A stretch of 13,304 bases of DNA from Promethearchaeota archaeon (GTDB taxonomy: Archaea > Asgardarchaeota > Lokiarchaeia > Sigynarchaeales > MK-D1): the NCBI GenBank assembly GCA_016839865.1, contig JAEOTN010000289.1:1-13304 (forward strand), in the 5' to 3' direction. The notes beneath the pieces were generated by a model. It made no database searches. It saw nothing but the letters and a program-made list of their open reading frames with translations, and was not told the origin of the DNA. The position numbers and the translations under genes were made by a program. Shown one piece after another: positions 1 through 6,469 of the stretch (position 1 is its first letter; the number at the start of each line of letters is the position of its first letter).

Positions 1-2
1 AA

Positions 3-662
3 AAGATTTTGAAATCCCAAAAAGCTCAAGAACGATGGATAAGGGGGGACGGGCGTTTACTTTGGACTAGTATTTGGTTGGGTTCTCACGTAATATCCGG
101 AATTCCAGCGATGCTGGCAATGACAAATCAAGGAAGTACTGAATTTTTTAATTGGTATTTCGATTGGTTAAACACCCATGCAAACCCAAATTCCGGATTT
201 TATCATTTAGGAATACATCATCGATTAGGAGTAAATCAAAATCCCACAAAACATGAATTAGGAGGTGCGTTTCATATGTTCTACATTTATGAATGGTTTA
301 ACCGACAGTGGTCATATCCCGAGAAAATTGTGGATCAATGCATTCGATTACAACACGAGAATGGATTTTGGGATAAGGGTGTATCTTATTGCATAGATTT
401 AGATGGATTATACAGTATGATCCGCAGTAGTCGAAACGCAGACTGGTATCGTAAAGAGGATATAATTCAATCTGTATGCAGATATTTAGAAAATGCAGAA
501 CGCACTCTAAATGATAGTGAATTTCTAATCAAATCCTATCCAAATTCTCATTTACTACCAGGAGCGTTAGCAGCAATTGCAGAATGCCAAAAATGGTTCC
601 CTGAATTAGTCCGAACCACGAAGCCATGGAAACAGTCGTTAGATTATGCATGCTTTATATAA
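3..662 (+). CDS. 3' part of a probable alpha/alpha-toroid protein of unknown function (5' end outside window)
   Basis: The reading frame is open to the left edge of the window. The TTG at position 9 is therefore probably an internal codon, and the protein is N-terminally truncated here. About 217 residues are visible. They are rich in Trp, Tyr and His and look mainly alpha-helical. Conserved-looking patches include a Gly/His-rich segment (HLGIHH, about residues 66-71), ELGGAFHMFYIYEW (83-96), NGFWDKG and CIDLDG (about 118-132), and PGALAAIAECQKW near the C-terminus. The repeated 'aromatic-helix plus NGFW' pattern resembles (alpha/alpha)6 toroid enzymes such as prenyltransferase/terpene-cyclase-like or glycoside-hydrolase folds. 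No catalytic motif identifies the reaction, so I assign no function. The gene ends 37 bp before the convergent gene at 700-1158. Confidence 0.75.
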   Translation, partial: KILKSQKAQERWIRGDGRLLWTSIWLGSHVISGIPAMLAMTNQGSTEFFNWYFDWLNTHANPNSGFYHLGIHHRLGVNQNPTKHELGGAFHMFYIYEWFNRQWSYPEKIVDQCIRLQHENGFWDKGVSYCIDLDGLYSMIRSSRNADWYRKEDIIQSVCRYLENAERTLNDSEFLIKSYPNSHLLPGALAAIAECQKWFPELVRTTKPWKQSLDYACFI

Positions 663-699
663 AAATAGAAGATGAAGATAAAGTAACAGAAAATCGGAA

Positions 700-1158
700 T
701 TATGTAAGATTTTCTACGATCTCAGTAAAAGGTTCGATATTGTTCTCTCGAATGTTTTTTTCTACTTTTTGAATGTATTGGGTTTGTTTAAGGAATTTAT
801 TTTTCAACCAATTAATTTTTTCCACAGTTTCTTCTTTTTTAGCATCATCCATTCGTGACGCTCGTATAAAGCCATTGAGTTCCCCAATAGATTTCTTGAA
901 TTCTTTTTCTATACTGTGATCTCGACTGTAAGTAAAGATATTGTAGTAGAGTTTAAATGAGTCTCCCAAAGTGGTAATACAGATGGCCAAAATACGCTGT
1001 TTCACCATGTTTACTTTTCCATTCAAAGTACCTTGGATAGTATCGAGATTTCCATTTACTTCCTCGAGTGCTTTATCATATTCATCTTGTGTTAATTTAT
1101 GATCAAAATTAGGTTTCTTATAGATCCTGACTTTTCCCATTTTTTCCAAATGTTTCAA
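700..1158 (-). CDS. Small coiled-coil hypothetical protein
   Basis: This is a protein of about 152 residues, charged and almost entirely helical, with heptad-like stretches at about 22-45 (LTQDEYDKALEEV onward) and 85-150 (KEFKKSIGELNGFIR, KKEETVEKINWLKNKF). There is no signal peptide; one mildly hydrophobic patch (ILAICITTLG, about 56-65) may be a buried helix. I do not recognise the family. The start is uncertain. TTG at 1158 and ATG at 1140 are in frame, but neither has a Shine-Dalgarno site. A strong GGAGGGG lies further upstream (1187-1193), 7 nt before an in-frame ATC at 1179, and the first in-frame upstream stop is near 1213-1215. A true N-terminus extended by about 7 residues is therefore possible. 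The gene converges on the one ending at 662. Confidence 0.7.
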   Translation of the reverse strand: MKHLEKMGKVRIYKKPNFDHKLTQDEYDKALEEVNGNLDTIQGTLNGKVNMVKQRILAICITTLGDSFKLYYNIFTYSRDHSIEKEFKKSIGELNGFIRASRMDDAKKEETVEKINWLKNKFLKQTQYIQKVEKNIRENNIEPFTEIVENLT

Positions 1159-1186
1159 TATATCCGGATTGTTATTGATGAAAATA

Positions 1187-1193
1187 CCCCTCC
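1187..1193 (-). promoter_or_regulatory. Shine-Dalgarno-like GGAGGGG that does not match any standard start codon
   Basis: On the minus strand GGAGGGG lies just inside the 5' extension of the 700-1158 frame. No ATG, GTG or TTG follows at normal spacing; the in-frame codon 7 nt downstream is ATC (1179). A TATA-like GTTATATGG at about 1220-1228 would put transcription start close to 1195-1200, so the site would sit at the very 5' end of the mRNA. Confidence 0.35.
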
Positions 1194-1374
1194 AATTGTA
1201 TTGGAAAAGAACTCAGTTTTCCATATAACAGACACTTACGCTGGATAGTATGAATCCATTATTCTAGTTCATTTATTTCAAAAATTACTGTAGAATAATA
1301 TATCTTTATGCTCGATCAAACGTAGTTTCCATAATACGTAATAATTTTGGGTTTATGGAAAAAAAAATTCTTGT

Positions 1375-1399
1375 ACATATATTAAGGGAGTAATATAAG
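1375..1399 (+). promoter_or_regulatory. Candidate TATA elements for the M28 enzyme gene
   Basis: Two TATA-like stretches lie upstream of the ATG at 1430: ACATATATTA (1375-1384) and GTAATATAAG (1390-1399). They are about 50 and 35 bp before the start, compatible with a short 5' UTR. There is no clear Shine-Dalgarno sequence before this ATG. The assignment is by position and composition only, in an AT-rich background. Confidence 0.3.
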
Positions 1400-1429
1400 A
1401 AAAACTTAGGGATCTGGGAACACAAGAAA

Positions 1430-2542
1430 ATGGCAGACTGTCGACGACAAATTTCGAAACTAAGTAAAATTCTACTGATATTTCTCGTAATTCCAATTTT
1501 TTGTATCAATATCTTACCCAGTACGCAATTAGCTATACCTAATTCGTCTATTCACCTCCCTATCGAATTTAATGCAACACAGGCATATGAAGATGTTCGA
1601 ACACAGTTAGAATTCGGATATCGAGTTCCTGGAACCATGGAACATAATGCCTGTGCTGATTGGATGAGAGATGAGTTGCAACCCGTCACAGACATAGTCG
1701 TAACGCATAATTTCTCACTACCCATCTCTGGAAAAGATCCTATTCATTGTCAGAATATCCTTGGGAAGCTAAACACAAATCAAACAAACATTGTAATTCT
1801 TGCTGCGCACTGGGATTCCCGTGCTATTGCTGAAAAAGACACTGTAAATACGAGCGATCCCATCCCTGGGGCAAACGATGGAGCATCGGGTGTAGCAGTG
1901 ATTCTAGAATTGGCTCGAGTATTTTATCAAAATCGAGAAGAGTTCGATAGTCAAATATGGTTTTTACTGTTTGATGCAGAAGATCAAGGTAGTGGAGGTA
2001 TAGAAGGATGGTATTGGGCGGAAGGCGCAAATGCTTTTAGTGAAGATCTAGACGAATTTTATAATACTACAACTGAAACCTTTTCTTTCTTTATTTTACT
2101 GGATATGGTAGGAGGAAAAAACCTGAAATTCATGGATGAGACAAATTCCAATAATGAACTTCAAGATGCAGTCTTTCAAGAAGGTCGAGAGTTAGGGTAT
2201 CTAACAGAATTCCCAAAAAATCCTATTAAAAGACGTATTATTGATGATCATATTTATTTTACAAATAAAATGCCCACATTGGACCTCATCATTGATTTTA
2301 TTGCCGGACCGTGGACTTATCACCATACCCATCAAGACAACTTAGAAAATATCGATATAAATAGTCTGAAAGCAACTGGTAGTACAATTGAATCATTCAT
2401 ATATTCTTACCACGGTAAATCCAATTGGAAAGGTAATTGGACGATATTGATAACTACAGGGTCAATAACAGGAATTATCATTATAACAGTTGGAAGTGTT
2501 GTGATAGGTATAAAAATGAAAAAAAGAAAGAATTTAATCTAG
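1430..2542 (+). CDS. Secreted, membrane-anchored M28-family zinc enzyme, glutaminyl-cyclase-like
   Basis: The 370-residue protein begins with a signal peptide or anchor (LSKILLIFLVIPIFCINIL, about 11-29) and ends with a transmembrane helix (about 337-361) followed by KMKKRKN. The catalytic domain is therefore predicted outside the cell. Domain motifs are typical of M28: H127-W-D129, PGANDG with D150, FLLFDAED with E184/D185, DMVG with D225, DDH at 272-274, and YHHTHQDN with H299. Several details fit glutaminyl-peptide cyclotransferase better than aminopeptidases: FGYRVPGT near residue 62, the DDHIYF motif, and the HTHQDNLENID tail, which parallels the HTxDDNEENLD of animal QC. A single zinc held by D150, E184 and H299 is expected by analogy. 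It could cyclise N-terminal Gln/Glu of exported proteins or act as an aminopeptidase; sequence alone does not decide. The 3' end overlaps the minus-strand gene by 9 bp. Confidence 0.88.
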   Translation: MADCRRQISKLSKILLIFLVIPIFCINILPSTQLAIPNSSIHLPIEFNATQAYEDVRTQLEFGYRVPGTMEHNACADWMRDELQPVTDIVVTHNFSLPISGKDPIHCQNILGKLNTNQTNIVILAAHWDSRAIAEKDTVNTSDPIPGANDGASGVAVILELARVFYQNREEFDSQIWFLLFDAEDQGSGGIEGWYWAEGANAFSEDLDEFYNTTTETFSFFILLDMVGGKNLKFMDETNSNNELQDAVFQEGRELGYLTEFPKNPIKRRIIDDHIYFTNKMPTLDLIIDFIAGPWTYHHTHQDNLENIDINSLKATGSTIESFIYSYHGKSNWKGNWTILITTGSITGIIIITVGSVVIGIKMKKRKNLI

Positions 2543-3568
2543 TTCTGAACCGCAAGCGGCGCAGAATTTTAATCCCGGAGCTACTTCTTGTCCACATTTT
2601 GGACAGAATTTCGGAATAGCAGTCTTTGGGGGAGTTTTTGTGGTTATTTCATCATCTGAAGGTGGGGGTTGTAAAGGTTCACCTAAGTCAGCTGCACTGA
2701 TTTTGACCGGTTGGTTTTCCAAATCCGCATCTTCTGCTACTTGAAGATCATCAACGTATTCGATTGTTCCCTCGATTTTGGAATTGCGACCAATTTTTAC
2801 AACTCTACCTCGAACATTTCCATCTACATGAATGTTTTCAATATCTACTAACTCTTGACCGACAATTTCTCCATCTACTTGGGATCGAGCGCGTCGTCGA
2901 AGTAATCTTTTGAAGACTACAGGAGCTTTAAACTTTACTTTGTTAGCTTTTACATCACCATCCACTTTAATGCTGCCTTTTACCTCGATTTCCTTCTCAG
3001 AGTATAAATCTCCGTCAGCTTTTCCAGAGCCGTATACACGAATCCCCCCCCGTCCATAGATATTACCATCGGATTTCATGGACCCGGATATCGTGATAAC
3101 ACCAGTCACGTCGAAATCCCCTCCAGTTTTAGCAGAACCTGATACGTCTACATCTCCTTCAGCGGTCACAGGACCATCACCATGAAATGATCCAGAAACA
3201 CTCACATCTCCGTGGCTTAGTATTGCTCCACTTGCATGTAGTGAACCTGCGCATCGTAATCCATTACATTCAATGTCGTCCGCAATTCTACAGGAACCCG
3301 CCACCTTGATCGCTTTAGGAACTACCCCTCCAGGTAAGTGCGCCGAACCAGATATCTTCACAGCATCGGCAGTTACTCTTTGACTTCCCGATACCTTGAA
3401 ATTCATAATCATTCGGGATTCTTCACGATGTACTCGAGCTTCTTCAAGTTTTTTTTCGTAGCGTTGTTTTAAATCCAAATAGGAAGCCTCGTCTATCTTT
3501 TTTTCCCTAAACGAGTTTTCCAATTCCCCAAGGATTTCTTCATATATTTTCGAATCGTATTGCGTCAT
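2534..3568 (-). CDS. Bactofilin-like polymer-forming beta-helix protein with C-terminal zinc ribbon
   Basis: The 344-residue cytoplasmic protein has three parts. Residues 1-55 form a charged helical/coiled-coil segment (SFREKKIDEASYLDLKQRY). Residues about 56-290 are Gly/Ser/Val-rich beta repeats with a recurring (S/A/K/Y)-G-S signature. The Gly of that signature falls at 61, 74, 91, 108, 126, 144, 162, 180 and 198, a period of 17-18 residues matching one turn of a right-handed beta-helix, as in bactofilins (polymer-forming cytoskeletal family). After a Pro/Thr-rich linker (about 297-319) the protein ends in a rubredoxin-like zinc ribbon, CPKCG(322-326)...CAACG(336-340). Bactofilins self-assemble into filaments without nucleotide, so a scaffolding role is likely. 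The zinc ribbon may recruit partners (inference). The start ATG has no Shine-Dalgarno site. Transcription is divergent from the winged-helix gene at 3742. Confidence 0.8.
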   Translation of the reverse strand: MTQYDSKIYEEILGELENSFREKKIDEASYLDLKQRYEKKLEEARVHREESRMIMNFKVSGSQRVTADAVKISGSAHLPGGVVPKAIKVAGSCRIADDIECNGLRCAGSLHASGAILSHGDVSVSGSFHGDGPVTAEGDVDVSGSAKTGGDFDVTGVITISGSMKSDGNIYGRGGIRVYGSGKADGDLYSEKEIEVKGSIKVDGDVKANKVKFKAPVVFKRLLRRRARSQVDGEIVGQELVDIENIHVDGNVRGRVVKIGRNSKIEGTIEYVDDLQVAEDADLENQPVKISAADLGEPLQPPPSDDEITTKTPPKTAIPKFCPKCGQEVAPGLKFCAACGSELD

Positions 3569-3618
3569 TTTTTTGTCACAGTTTTATTATTTAGTGTTAT
3601 GTTAAAGATCACGCGGTT

Positions 3619-3630
3619 CATATTTAAAGA
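3619..3630 (-). promoter_or_regulatory. Candidate TATA element for the bactofilin-like gene
   Basis: On the minus strand TCTTTAAATATG is centred about 56 bp before the ATG at 3568, which would give a 5' UTR of roughly 30 nt. It lies in the 173-bp divergent region shared with the winged-helix gene. A TTAAAC stretch near 3708-3714 is a weaker candidate for the plus-strand gene and would imply a nearly leaderless mRNA. Confidence 0.3.
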
Positions 3631-3741
3631 AAATTAAGTTAAGTGGTGCTACCCTCAAACTACGCAATTCTACACATAAACTATCGATTTGATCCCTTTA
3701 GCTGGATGGTTAAACTGACAGTCAAAGTTAAAACTTAAGAC

Positions 3742-4203
3742 ATGTACCTAAGGAGTATGGATGAAGATTTTGTGAAACACAAGTTTCTTGATCTAGTGTT
3801 TAATGTCTTCCGAGACCCTAAAAGAAGAACCATTTTATGGCTATTAGATAAGAACGAGTTAACTGCAGATACTTTAGCAGAGAAACTGAAGATTTCTAGA
3901 CCAGCTCTCGAAAAGCATACAAAGCAGATGATGGAATTTGGACTCCTAGAGCGACGTGCTGAGACCATTCCGAATCTCCATTACATGTATCATTTACCAG
4001 ATTATACCAGAGAAATTATGCGTGGGTTACTAGATACCGCTGAAAATTTCCGTAGTGCGATTGAATCTGAGTATATGGAACGCATTGAAAGCCAAGAGCA
4101 GCTTTTTATTCTAGGAAATATCAATAAAGCGCACTATACTGCAGTAAAAAACCAATTTGAAGGAATTCTAAAGAAAATTAGTGATCAACCTGAAATTGAC
4201 TAA
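3742..4203 (+). CDS. Small winged-helix (ArsR/MarR-like) DNA-binding regulator
   Basis: A 153-residue protein with an N-terminal winged helix-turn-helix at about 15-85. It opens with helix DLVFNVFRDPKRRTILWLL, typical of ArsR-like regulators ('xxDPxRRxIL'). The HTH is LTADTLAEKLKISRPALEKHTKQM (about 40-63), and the wing is GLLERRAETIPNLHYMYHL (67-85). The C-terminal half (about 88-150) is helical and probably dimerises; no cysteine or metal site is visible. The start could be ATG 3742 or ATG 3757. AAGGAG immediately precedes the latter but is too close to serve it. The gene is divergent from the bactofilin-like gene, so control of that gene or autoregulation through the shared 173-bp region is plausible but unproven. 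Its 3' end is 12 bp from the convergent signal peptidase gene. Confidence 0.8.
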   Translation: MYLRSMDEDFVKHKFLDLVFNVFRDPKRRTILWLLDKNELTADTLAEKLKISRPALEKHTKQMMEFGLLERRAETIPNLHYMYHLPDYTREIMRGLLDTAENFRSAIESEYMERIESQEQLFILGNINKAHYTAVKNQFEGILKKISDQPEID

Positions 4204-4215
4204 ATTTAGCTATTG

Positions 4216-4917
4216 TTAGACACCGAGATTAACAGAACCGTCTTCATCTTGGGCGTCAAGTTCCCTTCTGCGGGATCTTCTCCGCTTAGGCTTTTTCTCT
4301 TTTCCTTCATCATCTTTATCCGGATGTGTAAGATCCCATGCAATACTTATTAGTAGTATCAAAGATAATCCTGCGATTAATGGAATTGTCAATCCAGACT
4401 CAGCCAACCATATCTTTACAAAACCGACCTTGGGTATTTTTCCCAGTACTACTCCATGGATGTCATCTTGTGACACCCATCCTGGATCAGGACTTGGATT
4501 AGTTGCAGTATTATCCCCTTGGGTACGGAACTCCCAAATAAGGTTTCCTTCAACCTCTGTGGACCGCTTATCTATTACTCGATGTACAATAGGTTCTCCT
4601 GAATAACTCCAAGTCGCTTCAAATACAATAATATCTCCAATCGGATCTCCTTGATAGGAACCATTTTGTATTAACTCTGGTTCCTTCCCATATAGAAACA
4701 ATAGGTCTCCCCGATAAATTGTTGGCTCCATAGAGGCACTTATCACAACCACCATCGGGAGTTTAGTTCCTGAAGCTTGACGCATTGCAAAAAAAGAACC
4801 AAACGTCGCTAGAAACATAATGAATAACACTGTGAAGATTTCAATAACATCTTCGGGTTTGACCTTTTTCTTCTTCTTTTTTTCTTTTTCTTCAAGAAGA
4901 GGGGGATTTTTTGACAT
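4216..4917 (-). CDS. Signal peptidase I, archaeal/ER (Sec11) type
   Basis: Membrane-bound serine protease that removes signal peptides from secreted preproteins. With ATG 4917 as start (233 residues; TTG 4938 would add seven), a Lys-rich cytosolic N-terminus (KEKKKKKKVK) precedes transmembrane helix 1 (about 26-45). The S26 boxes follow: VISASMEPTI with catalytic Ser62, PIVHRVID with His112, TQGDNT with Asp135, and a GKIPKVGFV box at about 159-167. Having His where bacterial enzymes have Lys marks the archaeal/eukaryotic Ser-His-Asp type. A second transmembrane helix (about 175-194) leads to a highly basic and then acidic C-terminal tail (KKPKRRRSRRREL, DAQDEDG). Such a two-ended membrane topology occurs in archaeal members. 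It is likely monocistronic; its substrates would include exported proteins such as the M28 enzyme nearby. Confidence 0.93.
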   Translation of the reverse strand: MSKNPPLLEEKEKKKKKKVKPEDVIEIFTVLFIMFLATFGSFFAMRQASGTKLPMVVVISASMEPTIYRGDLLFLYGKEPELIQNGSYQGDPIGDIIVFEATWSYSGEPIVHRVIDKRSTEVEGNLIWEFRTQGDNTATNPSPDPGWVSQDDIHGVVLGKIPKVGFVKIWLAESGLTIPLIAGLSLILLISIAWDLTHPDKDDEGKEKKPKRRRSRRRELDAQDEDGSVNLGV

Positions 4918-4973
4918 TCTGTTGAACCTAAAACACAATTTCGATAGAAACTTATCTAAAAAATGGAAATAAT

Positions 4974-4987
4974 GTTATTAAAAGTTA
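4974..4987 (-). promoter_or_regulatory. Candidate TATA element for signal peptidase
   Basis: The minus strand reads TAACTTTTAATAAC in the 79-bp gap between the symporter stop and the signal peptidase start. Its centre is about 63 bp before ATG 4917, predicting a 5' UTR of roughly 35 nt. A second AT-rich box (TTTTTTAGATAAG, about 4951-4963) is an alternative. The presence of a promoter suggests that signal peptidase is not simply co-transcribed from the upstream symporter gene. Confidence 0.28.
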
Positions 4988-4996
4988 CTCGCTCAT

Positions 4997-6415
4997 TTAC
5001 TTTCGTTTTTGTAGAAATTCTATCTCTTTTTTATAATGGATTAATTCAAGCTCTGCTTTTTGTTTATCCCATTCCGGACCGTCCAATTTATAAAAAATCA
5101 TAACAACGAGTGTGATTGATAAAATCGCTGCAGGAATAATAAAAATGGCAATCATTATTCCGAATTGAGCGGGATAGGGTTGTGGAAGTTGAGGTATTAC
5201 TTTTTGACTAATATAACCAAACTTATCTATAATTAATAGGAACAACCAATTTCCAATGGAAATACAGAATTTTGTAAGAAAAGCCTGTATCCCTGAATAA
5301 CTTGCTTCCCTACGTTTTCCAGTCAAAATTTCATCATAATCGATAATATCGCTAAACATAGGAGAGGAAGTGAGGGAAACCGCAGCAATCCCAAAACTTG
5401 CCAATATCAATCCAATAATCGCACCGATATACCACCAACCTATAAAAAACATCAATATTAAGGATATTATTAGCCATATCCCACCTAAAACCAGTATCTT
5501 CTTTAATCCATTTTTTTTGATTAGTTTATTTATAATAATCGAAAAAATGACTTGAGATAAAGCAAGTAAAACATAAGGAATCGTACTTAGCAATCCTTCT
5601 ATACGAAGTACATCGTTCATATAATATAATAAACCGCCATTTAGCATTGATTGAGCAATAAGAACCATAAAAACACCAATTTCATATATAAGAAAGGGGA
5701 TATTTTTGAAGGTTTCCATAAAACTTTTGAAAAATCCAAGTGGTTTTTCTTCGATTGTATACATGTTTTCTTTAAGAAAAAAACTAGTAATAAACAGAAT
5801 AATACCCATAATTATTCCAATTATTATCATTGATGGTCTAAACCACGGATGAAGAGAATCTATTGATTCGGAACCACTATCTAATAAAAGGACGGATGTA
5901 ACCGTACTTGTAACTAAACCAAATATCCCTCCGATAATATTACTCCATAGCATCAATGTGCTTCTATTACTGCTTTTTATAGCGATTTCTGCGGGTAATG
6001 GATAGAGAATGCAACCAATCATAGTAAAAAGTGTATCAAAAGCACATAATGAAAGTAGAAAATTCCATTTTAAAACAGTTTGGTTTTCGAGATTTCCAAA
6101 GGGATACCAGCATAATATGAATAGTGCAGCATAAATGAAACTTCCATAGCGAATATACGGTTTTCGTCTTCCAATTTTTGTTCTGGTTCTATCTTGTAAT
6201 GTTCCTAGTATTGGATCATTAATTGCATTCCAAATACCAAATATTAACCACATATTTCCAGCAGTTAAGAGATCTAATCCTAATATTGTCACATAAAAAA
6301 AACTAAATCCAGTGATAACGATTCCATTTAAAGAGTTCAGAGACATATTAGCAAGAGAATAGTTAATTTTCTGAGAAAGAGGAAGTTTCTCCTCTAAAAT
6401 TCTTGTTTCACTCAT
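4997..6415 (-). CDS. GPH-family (glycoside-pentoside-hexuronide) cation symporter, MFS superfamily
   Basis: A 472-residue polytopic membrane protein with about 12 hydrophobic helices, the usual size for the melibiose-permease (GPH) family. These carriers import sugars or glycosides with Na+ or H+. Diagnostic segments are the loop after helix 2, WNAINDPILGTLQDRTRTK with GRRKPYI (residues 62-88), which corresponds to the DPxxGxxxDRTxxxxGRRxP signature, and the mid-C-terminal loop SDIIDYDE...TGKRREASYSG (about 355-375), equivalent to the family's DxxDYxExxTGxRxE box. N66/D67 lies where cation-binding acidic residues occur in MelB relatives. The substrate cannot be told from sequence. ATG 6415 has no Shine-Dalgarno site. 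The gene is divergent from iorA and has no sugar-catabolic neighbours here. Confidence 0.9.
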   Translation of the reverse strand: MSETRILEEKLPLSQKINYSLANMSLNSLNGIVITGFSFFYVTILGLDLLTAGNMWLIFGIWNAINDPILGTLQDRTRTKIGRRKPYIRYGSFIYAALFILCWYPFGNLENQTVLKWNFLLSLCAFDTLFTMIGCILYPLPAEIAIKSSNRSTLMLWSNIIGGIFGLVTSTVTSVLLLDSGSESIDSLHPWFRPSMIIIGIIMGIILFITSFFLKENMYTIEEKPLGFFKSFMETFKNIPFLIYEIGVFMVLIAQSMLNGGLLYYMNDVLRIEGLLSTIPYVLLALSQVIFSIIINKLIKKNGLKKILVLGGIWLIISLILMFFIGWWYIGAIIGLILASFGIAAVSLTSSPMFSDIIDYDEILTGKRREASYSGIQAFLTKFCISIGNWLFLLIIDKFGYISQKVIPQLPQPYPAQFGIMIAIFIIPAAILSITLVVMIFYKLDGPEWDKQKAELELIHYKKEIEFLQKRK

Positions 6416-6449
6416 TATGAATCTATTTTTTGTTTTTTTGAAAACTGAA

Positions 6450-6461
6450 CCGATAATTTTA
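6450..6461 (-). promoter_or_regulatory. Candidate TATA element for the GPH symporter
   Basis: Minus-strand TAAAATTATCGG is centred about 41 bp before ATG 6415 in the divergent gap with iorA, giving a predicted 5' UTR of about 15 nt. The call rests on position and AT-rich composition only. Confidence 0.25.
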
Positions 6462-6469
6462 GTTTCCGA

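Noticed and set aside
9..11. TTG as the start of the first gene
   Set aside because: The frame stays open to the window edge and no ribosome binding site can be seen, so the gene more likely begins outside the window.
1306..1509. Short minus-strand frame in the gap before the M28 gene
   Set aside because: It runs into the M28 signal-peptide region, reads as hydrophobic/basic noise and has no ribosome binding site.
3044..3051. Run of eight C in the beta-helix gene as a possible frameshift
   Set aside because: The frame reads through correctly on both sides (GRGGIRV) and the 18-residue period is kept, so no shift is needed.
3735..3968. Minus-strand frame opposite the winged-helix regulator
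   Set aside because: Ser/Arg/Phe-rich antisense translation; the plus strand encodes a recognisable winged helix.
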